Shown piece after piece: positions 1 to 6,344 of a stretch of DNA of 39,932 nt. Below the pieces are notes generated by a model. The model made no database searches and was not told the DNA's origin. It saw only the letters and a list, made by a program, of their open reading frames with translations. The DNA comes from an uncultured Veillonella sp. (GTDB lineage: Bacteria > Bacillota > Negativicutes > Veillonellales > Veillonellaceae): contig CAJZEE010000008.1 of assembly GCA_915066865.1 (NCBI GenBank), positions 1 through 39,932 of the forward strand, written 5' to 3'. How positions within the stretch are numbered: position 1 is the stretch's first letter; the number at the start of each line of letters is the position of its first letter. A program made the position numbers and the translations under genes.

Positions 1-282
1 GAGACAACAGTGGCGCGCCCCCCGCGCGCGTACAAAAGCCTCACCCCCAGCCGTTACATTTTCGATGGTAGGATTTGGCTTGATACCGTCGTAGATTTCA
101 TAAGCAATACCTGCCGCATCAAGTAAATCCGTAACCTTTGTAGCCACTTTAAATTCAAATAAATCTGGCGTAGATGTAACGAGGGCTTTTTTGAAATGGC
201 GATTCTTAATTTCGTTCACAATCTCCTGAATCGCGCCTTGCCCAAAATAAGACGTGCCGTTCAACATTATTCTCCGAGCCAT
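1..282 (-). CDS. fucO: Iron-containing alcohol dehydrogenase, lactaldehyde reductase-like (5' part only)
   Basis: The first 80 or so residues read MARRIMLNGTSYFGQGAI, then KKALVTSTPDLFEF and YEIYDGIKPNPTIENV, which is the N-terminal NAD-binding region typical of FucO-type group III iron-dependent alcohol dehydrogenases (reduction of lactaldehyde or similar aldehydes in the cytoplasm). The ATG at 280-282 follows a good ribosome binding site (GGAG at about 291-296). The GGGS cofactor motif and the metal-binding half lie beyond the window. The last codons at the edge (about 1-30) read RARGARHCCL instead of the expected AGGAATVVS-like sequence; the correct residues appear in another frame, so the GC-run at 11-30 probably contains base errors at the contig end. 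The family call is confident, the exact substrate is not. Confidence 0.7.
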   Translation of the reverse strand, partial: MARRIMLNGTSYFGQGAIQEIVNEIKNRHFKKALVTSTPDLFEFKVATKVTDLLDAAGIAYEIYDGIKPNPTIENVTAGGEAFVRARGARHCCL

Positions 283-313
283 ATACCTCACTCCTAACAA
301 AACAAACTATACA

Positions 314-367
314 ATAAAAAAATAAACCGACAGAGAATCACTTTACCTATTAATTCTCTATCGGTTT
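314..367 (-). terminator. Rho-independent terminator of the GH3 lipoprotein gene
   Basis: A 15-bp inverted repeat (324-338 with 353-367) has a single non-Watson-Crick position that becomes a G-U pair only in the minus-strand RNA. A U-rich tail (complement of 314-323) follows it on the minus strand. It lies directly downstream of the GH3 gene and upstream of the fucO-like gene, separating the two transcripts. Confidence 0.75.
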
Positions 368-537
368 AATAAAATCCTTGAAAGCTCGTTATGTATACAC
401 TATATATTTTTCTATTGTAACGATTCTAAAGTTTGTCTCCATTAAGTGTCAACTCAGATGCGATTTCAATGAATAGTATTTCCACTGTCTATATTCGTTA
501 TACGCTTAATTAATTCCTGCTAATAAAACTAAATAGC

Positions 538-1686
538 CTAAGAAATTTTGCTCATTTTCATAAGCAAAATCCGTTTCACCGATTCGTCGAGTCGTTCTTT
601 CGAGATACGACCGTCTTTCACGGCTTTCATAAGGCCGTTATAAGCCTCTTGCATGTGTTCGTATTCGTGACATACGAGCAAGATATCACTGCCGGCGAGG
701 ATGGATTGTACCGCCATATCGCCAAAAGTATAGTGATTTGCAAGGGCCCCCATGTCCATATCGTCCGTTACCACAACGCCATTATAGCCTATGTCCTTGC
801 GCAACCAATCGGTAATGATTGCTTTCGATAAACTAGCTGGATGGTCTGGATCAATTTGTGGGTACATCGCATGAGACACCATGATTGTATAGGTATTCGG
901 TTTGGACTGTTTGATAAGGTCTATAAATACCTTTGTGTCCTCTGAAAGCAATGTTTCTTTAGAGGCAGGAACGATACTTGTGTCTGCGTGCAAGTCTACA
1001 TCGGTCTTACCAATGCCTGGGAAGTGCTTATAGGAATACCACAAGCCCGCTTCATCGTAAGCCTTGCCAACGGCCCCTGCATAGCGAACGACCTCATCAG
1101 GGCTCGTACTATAAGAGCGACCATAGGTTAATCCTAAGTCCGCCACAGGAGCAAAATTAATGTTAAAGCCCAAGTCTTTTAGTTCTGCACCAGACTGTTT
1201 TGCCAAGGATACAGCTTGCTCAACGGGCATTTTGCCTACCTCCTCAGCGGGAGGAACCTTGATGAGCTTATCATCCATGCGCGCTACTGCACCGCCCTCT
1301 TGGTCGATGCCGAGGAACAATGGCGTTAAACCGGCGCTTTTACCAGCCTTATTAATATCTGCAATGAGCGTTTTAACTTGATCCTTGGACTCCATATTTC
1401 GATCAAACAAAATGATGCCCCCCACGCGGTACTCGTTGAGCATGAATTTAGCATCATCATTCAACATCTTGCCGTGAATGCCAATCATCAACAATTGGCC
1501 CACCTTGTCTGCATCGGACATATTAGCCACTAACTTGTCCACCTTTTGCTCTGGTGAAAGCTCGCTTTGTGCCACAGACTCATAGGTCACAGGCTCTGCT
1601 TTTGAAGTAAATGGATTATGTAAGCCACAACCCGTTGTGACTGCTAATGCACCAATCATAGTGGCTGCTACGAAACGTCGAAACAT
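538..1686 (-). CDS. NagZ-like glycoside hydrolase family 3 lipoprotein
   Basis: A 382-residue GH3 N-terminal-domain protein, predicted beta-N-acetylhexosaminidase acting on cell-wall or muropeptide glycans. The start MFRRFVAAT was chosen over an upstream in-frame codon because it follows a strong GGGAGG site; it gives a lipobox (AVTTGC, Cys about residue 20), so the enzyme should be anchored in the envelope rather than cytosolic like E. coli NagZ. Visible motifs: GIDQEGGAVARM (substrate loop), KHFPGIGKTDVDLHAD (KH pair, and the Asp-His dyad that serves as acid/base in NagZ enzymes) and VVTDDMDMGA (nucleophile Asp after the Thr). The usual KHFPGHG has Ile in place of the second His. A catalytically degraded paralogue lies at 38037-39185. 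A terminator follows, so it is probably monocistronic. Confidence 0.88.
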   Translation of the reverse strand: MFRRFVAATMIGALAVTTGCGLHNPFTSKAEPVTYESVAQSELSPEQKVDKLVANMSDADKVGQLLMIGIHGKMLNDDAKFMLNEYRVGGIILFDRNMESKDQVKTLIADINKAGKSAGLTPLFLGIDQEGGAVARMDDKLIKVPPAEEVGKMPVEQAVSLAKQSGAELKDLGFNINFAPVADLGLTYGRSYSTSPDEVVRYAGAVGKAYDEAGLWYSYKHFPGIGKTDVDLHADTSIVPASKETLLSEDTKVFIDLIKQSKPNTYTIMVSHAMYPQIDPDHPASLSKAIITDWLRKDIGYNGVVVTDDMDMGALANHYTFGDMAVQSILAGSDILLVCHEYEHMQEAYNGLMKAVKDGRISKERLDESVKRILLMKMSKIS

Positions 1687-1883
1687 GCATACCTCCCTTA
1701 AATCTCTAAAAAGTAATATGTATAGTATATCAAAAAATATAAACGAGCCCAACATAATCAATACACGACAAGCAGCAGTATAGTACATGCATCTTACAAA
1801 ACAAAAAGATTGTTACTCGAAAACCCAACGGGTATATCCATTGAGAGAATCAAATAACAATCTTTATATGTTTCATTTTTGTT

Positions 1884-1968
1884 GTGTAAACATTATAGTT
1901 TACATTTTGGAGTGTAAACTATGTATCTTACATTTTGGATGTATAAAATGTGTATGTTACATTTCGCA
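1884..1968. repeat. Cluster of TGTAAAC / TACATTTTGG repeats with an inverted repeat
   Basis: The segment holds a perfect 10-bp inverted repeat (1895-1904 with 1913-1922) built from GTTTACA/TGTAAAC, preceded by another TGTAAAC at about 1884. A TACATTTTGG element recurs at 1901, 1929 and (as TACATTTCGC) 1958, a 28-29 bp spacing. It lies just downstream of the BFD-like gene. It could act as that gene's terminator (the tail is only weakly U-rich) or as a regulator-binding cluster. Confidence 0.4.
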
Positions 1969-1970
1969 AA

Positions 1971-2204
1971 TTAAATTTTGCCTTGCTCTTTCATTTCCGC
2001 TAAGAGCTTTACGATACGAGGCCCACAGCCTTTGCCACCGCAAGCGCCCGTGCCAGCACGAGTTGCTTCTTTTACTTGTGGAAATGTATGAGCACCATCT
2101 AAAATGGCTTTTTTAATCGTTTTGCGCGTAATGCTACGGCAAGTGCACACCTTTATGAGCTTGTCCAGAATCGCCTCTGGCACTTGATTTTCTTCAAAAT
2201 TCAT
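1971..2204 (-). CDS. Stand-alone BFD-like [2Fe-2S] ferredoxin
   Basis: A 77-residue cytoplasmic protein with the BFD fold signature: Cys-x-Cys (VCTCRSIT, about residues 20-22) and a distal Cys-x4-Cys (ACGGKGCGP, about residues 55-60), the four ligands of the [2Fe-2S] cluster in bacterioferritin-associated ferredoxins and nitrite-reductase Fer2_BFD domains. The family often passes electrons for iron release or acts as a module of larger oxidoreductases; here it stands alone, without a bacterioferritin neighbour in the window, so its partner is unknown. Its upstream region carries an unusual array of 13-bp repeats (2243-2356). Confidence 0.8.
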   Translation of the reverse strand: MNFEENQVPEAILDKLIKVCTCRSITRKTIKKAILDGAHTFPQVKEATRAGTGACGGKGCGPRIVKLLAEMKEQGKI

Positions 2205-2242
2205 ATGTAATTCCTCATTTATTCACTTGAATATCTATATAC

Positions 2243-2356
2243 TGTATCGATTTAATATATCAATTTAATATATCGATTTAATATATCGATTTACGTGTCG
2301 ATTTAGTGTATTAATTTACATATCGATGTAGTGGATCAATTTACTCTATCAATAGT
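2243..2356. repeat. Array of about nine degenerate 13-bp repeats, core TCGATTTA
   Basis: Copies of the core TCGATTTA or near variants begin at 2247, 2260, 2273, 2286, 2298, 2311, 2323, 2336 and 2349, a spacing of 12-13 bp. The first four copies are nearly identical and the later ones diverge. The array begins about 40 bases upstream of the BFD-like gene start, so it covers the region where that gene's promoter should be. No reading frame is seen in it. Confidence 0.8.
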
Positions 2357-2549
2357 ATCTAATAATACACTGTAATATTAATATATCGAAAATTTACGAT
2401 TTCTGTATTTATTATAACACAATTGAGGAACTGCATCGATAGTTTTTAATATAAAATCCAAAGAATAGTCAAAAGTAAAATTGTTACTATAAAAAACGAA
2501 AAAAAATTTACAAATACATTATATGTAAAGATAAGTTAAATCTATCTAT

Positions 2550-2591
2550 AAACTATAAAAAACTACCATAAAGATATTATCTTTATGGTAG
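2550..2591 (-). terminator. Terminator of the CMD / site-2-protease-like operon
   Basis: A 14-bp perfect inverted repeat (2563-2576 with 2578-2591) is followed on the minus strand by a run of U (complement of 2555-2562). It lies 20 bases past the stop of the S2P-like gene and ends that two-gene transcript. Confidence 0.85.
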
Positions 2592-2610
2592 AAACTTTCA
2601 CAAAATATAA

Positions 2611-3237
2611 TTATAGTATGAGCCCAATAATGGCAAAGTAGATTTTAAATATCGTTTGTTGTAATGGACGAATAACCATGGAAATAATGGGTGTGTTAAT
2701 AAGGATGATAAAGAATAATAAATTAAGCATCCCTAATTGGTAATATCTCATCTGCCACTCTGTAGGCAACCACGGCAAGATAATATTAAAACCAGGCAAT
2801 GGTGGGAACGGAATCAAACAGAAAATTGATAAGCCAATACTATATAAAATAATATATTGCATAACCATAGCAAGACCTTGGGACTCCATGAGGCCTAATT
2901 TTCCAAGGAGCATATATATAAAGGTGAATATAAAGCCTGCTATAAGACCTGCCACAGGACCTGCAAAGGCAAGCAAGCTTATATCACGTCGTGGATCTTT
3001 AAAGTAAGATGGATTAATTGACATAGGTTTTGCCCAACCAAAGCCAACAAGAATAATACAGATGGTACCAATTAGATCAAGGTGTGCCATTGGTGACAAT
3101 GTGAGGCGTCCCGCCAGACGTGGCGTTGGATCACCAAACCAAGTTGCTACCTTTGCCTCTGCATATCCAAAGATAGAGAAAACGATCATAATAGCAGGAA
3201 TACTTGCTAATATCTGAACCGGATTTAAATCAAACAT
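2611..3237 (-). CDS. Site-2 protease (M50B) family membrane protein, metal site missing
   Basis: A 208-residue protein with about five membrane segments that matches the short M50B site-2 protease layout: WFGDPTPRLAGRLTLSPMAH, then GFGWAKPMSINP, PRRDISLLAFAGP and a final IPFPPLPGFNI segment. In active members the first helix carries HExxH just before the GDPT motif; here the place is taken by GYAEAKVA. The distal Asp ligand (usually PPLDG) is Pro in PPLPG. All zinc ligands therefore appear lost, and a protease function is unlikely. The start lies 9 bases after the stop of the CMD-family gene and has a GGAG site, so the two are co-transcribed and translated closely together. Confidence 0.8.
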   Translation of the reverse strand: MFDLNPVQILASIPAIMIVFSIFGYAEAKVATWFGDPTPRLAGRLTLSPMAHLDLIGTICIILVGFGWAKPMSINPSYFKDPRRDISLLAFAGPVAGLIAGFIFTFIYMLLGKLGLMESQGLAMVMQYIILYSIGLSIFCLIPFPPLPGFNIILPWLPTEWQMRYYQLGMLNLLFFIILINTPIISMVIRPLQQTIFKIYFAIIGLIL

Positions 3238-3246
3238 AGAACTCCT

Positions 3247-4017
3247 TTATTGTTTGGCTTCCCATGCGGTAAAGCCCTCTTGAATGCAACGAAGGGCATT
3301 TAAGGTACGGGGATAGCCGATATACGGCACGCATTGGGATGCGATATTAATCAAATATTGTTTGCTGTTTCCTACGTTCAAATTGCCTTCTACATGAGCC
3401 TTGAGTTGAGACTCACAGCCTCCTTGAGCCGCCAAGAAACAGAAGGTAATCATTTCACGATGAGCCACGCTAAGGCCTTTACGCGTATAGTAATCGCCGA
3501 ACATATTGGCAAGCCATTTGTTGATATGACGAATATCTTCTGGCCCTTCTTGGTAAGAATTGCGCATAGACTCCCCAAAGATTTCCACTTGTTTTTCTAC
3601 GCCCTTTTCTAGACGAGACTCACTAGTAATAGTGCTGCGAGAGGAATCAACAATAGCCTCTCCTCGATAGTCAAAAATCTTATTGGTCACCTTAAAGAAT
3701 GGGCGCACACGTCCGATGCCAAGATAGGGCACCGCTTGATAAATGAGCTCTACCACTTCATCAGGAATAAGGCCAAAGTTTAATCCTGCCGGTAGCATTA
3801 ATGCATATTCATCAACAGCGGAGGCGCCTACTAATGTAGCGAGAATGGCTAAGAAGCGATCCTTTGCCGGTACATTACGGCCTTCTTCGGTGATGACTTC
3901 ATCAAAGGCAAAATTATCAAACAATATTTCAAACTCTGGATCAATATAACCTGCTGGGGCTGCAATATCAGGGAACATACGCTCCGTATAGGCTTGAGCA
4001 AATTCAGATTTAGACAT
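3247..4017 (-). CDS. Carboxymuconolactone decarboxylase (CMD) family protein with two CMD domains
   Basis: A 256-residue soluble alpha-helical protein with two CMD-like halves. The C-terminal half has the family pattern AHREMITFCFLAAQGGCESQ followed by KAHVEGNLNVGNS, close to gamma-carboxymuconolactone decarboxylases; the N-terminal half (about residues 40-110) is the more divergent copy, with KDRFLAILATLVGA. There is no AhpD-type CxxC, so a peroxidase role is not supported; members of this class in anaerobes are often of unknown function. The ATG at 4015-4017 was preferred to an upstream in-frame codon because GGAGG sits 6 bases before it. It is the first gene of an operon with the S2P-like membrane protein. 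Confidence 0.8.
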   Translation of the reverse strand: MSKSEFAQAYTERMFPDIAAPAGYIDPEFEILFDNFAFDEVITEEGRNVPAKDRFLAILATLVGASAVDEYALMLPAGLNFGLIPDEVVELIYQAVPYLGIGRVRPFFKVTNKIFDYRGEAIVDSSRSTITSESRLEKGVEKQVEIFGESMRNSYQEGPEDIRHINKWLANMFGDYYTRKGLSVAHREMITFCFLAAQGGCESQLKAHVEGNLNVGNSKQYLINIASQCVPYIGYPRTLNALRCIQEGFTAWEAKQ

Positions 4018-4038
4018 AAAAAACCTCCATAAACAACA

Positions 4039-4069
4039 CTGGTGAAAGCCCAAAAGGAGCTTTCACCAG
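4039..4069 (-). terminator. Probable terminator of the small secreted-protein gene
   Basis: An 11-bp perfect stem (4039-4049 with 4059-4069) lies between the secreted-protein gene and the CMD gene. The minus-strand tail is only moderately U-rich, and the hairpin ends close to the CMD ribosome binding site, so partial read-through is possible. Confidence 0.5.
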
Positions 4070-4106
4070 CAATAGTTATGTAATTATTACGGCACGGGCC
4101 ATCAGA

Positions 4107-4505
4107 TTATAACGCTGGGAATTCGAAAGTTGTGCCGTATACTTCTTTCCAAGCAGCCATAAACATATTGAACTCATTTGTTCCAGGTTGAATTTGGTAA
4201 ACTTGACCATCTGGAGCGTAACGATATACAGTATGTAAGCTTGGATTAACAAGATATTTGAACAATGTAGCTTCCCCGTATTGGTTATTATGCATGTTAA
4301 TTACATTAACACCAAATACGTGGTTACGGCTGCTATCAATACCTTTAAACTCAGATGCTTTATCAAAGAAATACGTTTCTGTACCATTTGCACTATTTGG
4401 AACCTCTGGGTAGTTAGCTAACCCATTCCAGTTTTCTGCGTTTGCAACACCACCTACTAATAATGTACCGGCTAATACAAATGCACCTAATAAATTTTTA
4501 TTCAT
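4107..4505 (-). CDS. Small secreted protein of unknown function
   Basis: A 132-residue protein starting MNKNLLGAFVLAGTLLVGG with a typical Sec signal peptide cleaved near VANA-EN, so it is exported. The mature part has YFFDKASEFKGI, FGVNVINMHNN and ends with a FNMFMAAWKEVYGTTFEF segment. That plan (YLD/YFD-x-S near the start, a strand-rich middle, a helical AxxxFYxAYxxxF-like end) resembles the secreted paralogues at 22482, 26100 and 26926, which look like adhesin-E-type small surface proteins; the similarity is weak and the function unknown. The start was chosen because AAAGGAG sits 7 bases upstream. Confidence 0.7.
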   Translation of the reverse strand: MNKNLLGAFVLAGTLLVGGVANAENWNGLANYPEVPNSANGTETYFFDKASEFKGIDSSRNHVFGVNVINMHNNQYGEATLFKYLVNPSLHTVYRYAPDGQVYQIQPGTNEFNMFMAAWKEVYGTTFEFPAL

Positions 4506-4659
4506 AATGATCTCCTTTGTGCCACGAGGGCAAATCACGAATCAGTCATACTCTCACATGACTTGAATACAATACGCTATATGTATAGTATATCACATTT
4601 TTAATAAAATTTTTAGATTTCCAAGGTTACAGAATATATGCATATGAGGTTGTATCAAA

Positions 4660-5178
4660 TTAGCCCTTCATGTTCTCTGCTGTTTTTGCATTTGCGTTAT
4701 CGATTGCTTCTAGCAATTTATTAAGCAACATACGCAATTGACGTGTCTCTTCTACGTCAAATATAGGACCTGACGATTCAGCCAAGCGGCGTGGTATATG
4801 AACCGCTACATCACGTAATGCTTTGCCCGTATCAGTAAGGGTTACCATAACTACGCGTTCATCTTGACGACTGCGTTTGCGTTTCAAGAATGCTTTGGCT
4901 TCTAATTTCTTTAAAAGCGGTGTTAATGTACCGGAATCAAGGCGCAATACTTGTCCCAATTCCTTAACGGATAAATCACCATATTGCCACAATGCCATCA
5001 TTACGATGTATTGAGTATATGTCAAATTTAAAGGATCTAAGTGACTACGATATGCATTAACAATTTCCTTTGCCACTACATAGAGTGGAAAGCTCAATTG
5101 ATTTTCCAATCTTAAATATTCTGAATCAGGAACATCTTCTTTATGTTTGTACCCTTCGAGTACACCAATTTCTGCCAT
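4660..5178 (-). CDS. OhrR-like MarR-family transcriptional regulator lacking the sensing cysteine
   Basis: A 172-residue winged-helix repressor. LTYTQYIVMMALW, LSVKELGQVLRLDSGTLTPL and KRSRQDERVVMVTLTDTGK match the OhrR/MgrA branch of MarR proteins closely (helix-turn-helix about residues 70-95, wing about 100-115). In OhrR the N-terminal helix reads ENQLCFALY and the Cys is the peroxide sensor; here it reads ENQLSFPLY (codon AGC at 5090-5092) and the whole protein contains no cysteine. It therefore cannot sense organic peroxides by the usual thiol chemistry; a small-molecule ligand is more likely. It is divergent from a nitroreductase gene and palindromic operator candidates lie between them, so it probably controls itself and perhaps the nitroreductase. 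Confidence 0.85.
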   Translation of the reverse strand: MAEIGVLEGYKHKEDVPDSEYLRLENQLSFPLYVVAKEIVNAYRSHLDPLNLTYTQYIVMMALWQYGDLSVKELGQVLRLDSGTLTPLLKKLEAKAFLKRKRSRQDERVVMVTLTDTGKALRDVAVHIPRRLAESSGPIFDVEETRQLRMLLNKLLEAIDNANAKTAENMKG

Positions 5179-5197
5179 ATTCTACCTCCATATGCAC

Positions 5198-5228
5198 ACA
5201 ATTATCTACTAATTAATTGTACACAATT
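5198..5228. promoter_or_regulatory. Overlapping palindromes, candidate MarR-family operator
   Basis: Two inverted repeats share an arm: ACAATTA/TAATTGT (5198-5204 with 5214-5220) and AATTGT-AC-ACAATT (5215-5228). They start 20 bases upstream of the MarR gene, where its promoter should be. MarR repressors usually bind AT-rich palindromes of this size, so self-regulation is likely; this is an inference. Confidence 0.55.
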
Positions 5229-5508
5229 TTACGGTAAACAGTCAACGCAAAAAGCCTACTTTGAACAGATATTTTTAAATTTGTCAATTAATTAATATTT
5301 ATTTTCTTATTCGTTAAGAATTAGGTGCTTCTATAGAATTTATGGGTAAAAATCATACCATAAAGTTGTTACTTTATTTATAAATTTATCTGATATTAGA
5401 TTAGAAAGTTATAACTTCTGTTTTCAAGGAAATCTCCTTTCGTTACAGGACCCTCTCCTAATAAATAACTTAGTAAAAATACGTCCTTTTCTAGGTTCTT
5501 CCTTGTAG

Positions 5509-5553
5509 TATAATAAAAGAAACTCTATATCAAATCCCATTTGTCATAGGAGG
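5509..5553 (+). promoter_or_regulatory. -10 box and ribosome binding site of the nitroreductase gene
   Basis: A perfect TATAAT lies at 5509-5514 with no strong -35 hexamer upstream, suggesting a promoter that may need an activator or is weak. AGGAGG at 5548-5553 sits 5 bases before the ATG. Confidence 0.5.
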
Positions 5554-5558
5554 ACCAC

Positions 5559-6149
5559 ATGAATACCTTAGAATGTATTAAAACTCGTCATAGTACGCGA
5601 AAATTTAAAGCTGATCAATTATCTAGAAAGCTCATCGATCAAGTGCTCGACGCAGGTCGTCGTGCTCCATCTGGTGGCAACACACAATTAACACATTTCA
5701 TGGTTATCACAAACCAAGATGTACTCAACGAATTAGTAACTCTTGTTCAAGAAGAGTACGGCAAAATGCCGATTACAGAGAATACTTTACCTTACATGGT
5801 GAATATCATTAAGATGTCCGCCGAAGGCAAATTTGTATTCCACTATAATGCGCCTGTACTCATCGTATTGGCTAGTAAACCAAGTTATGCCAACAACTTT
5901 GCTGACGTGTCATGTGCTATGCAAAACATGATGCTTGCTTGCAATGAACTTGACCTTGGTAGTTGCTGGGTTAACCAAATTCGTCATCTTCAAGATAATG
6001 AACGCATCCAAGCCAAAATGCGTGAACTAGGTCTTAGCGAAGACGAAAAAGTCTACGCTAGCCTCGCTATCGGCTACCCAGATCTACCAAATGGTCTTAA
6101 CCGCCGTGAAATCAAAGCAAAAGGCTATCCTGTAACATATATTGATTAA
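5559..6149 (+). CDS. Nitroreductase family flavoprotein
   Basis: A 196-residue FMN-dependent NAD(P)H oxidoreductase. The start has the family phosphate-binding motif (ECIKTRHSTRKF, Arg residues near 10-14), then RRAPSGGNTQ, the central NNFADVSCAMQNMMLACNEL helix and a glycine-rich end SLAIGYPD. Proteins of this length form homodimers that reduce nitro compounds, quinones or flavins; the true substrate is not evident. The C-terminal stretch NRREIKAKGYPVTYID is typical of the clostridial/Negativicute branch. It is divergent from the Cys-less OhrR-like gene and may be its target. It ends at a strong bidirectional terminator. Confidence 0.85.
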   Translation: MNTLECIKTRHSTRKFKADQLSRKLIDQVLDAGRRAPSGGNTQLTHFMVITNQDVLNELVTLVQEEYGKMPITENTLPYMVNIIKMSAEGKFVFHYNAPVLIVLASKPSYANNFADVSCAMQNMMLACNELDLGSCWVNQIRHLQDNERIQAKMRELGLSEDEKVYASLAIGYPDLPNGLNRREIKAKGYPVTYID

Positions 6150-6198
6150 AGATACTATTAGTTTCTTAGCTATTCCTATAAGATAATTAGGTCAATAC

Positions 6199-6257
6199 AA
6201 AAGCGCTATCTATCCCACAACTCTATTTGAGTTTCCTTAGGGATAGATAGCGCTTTT
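6199..6257. terminator. Bidirectional terminator between nitroreductase and P1B ATPase genes
   Basis: An 18-bp perfect inverted repeat (6199-6216 with 6240-6257) has T-rich sequence outside both arms. It lies between two convergent genes and can serve both. Confidence 0.9.
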
Positions 6258-6344
6258 TATTGACTATATTATTTTTTAACGCTCATCGATTTAGTAATCA
6301 AATCGATACACACACTCCATACTTATATTTATAATGAACTACTA

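Noticed and set aside
1787..2116. Plus-strand 109-residue open frame over the BFD-like gene region
   Set aside because: It is Cys-rich low-complexity text created by AT-rich repeats and the antisense of the ferredoxin gene, with no ribosome binding site.
2243..2356. CRISPR array
   Set aside because: Repeats are adjacent (13-bp pitch) without spacers, and no cas genes are nearby.
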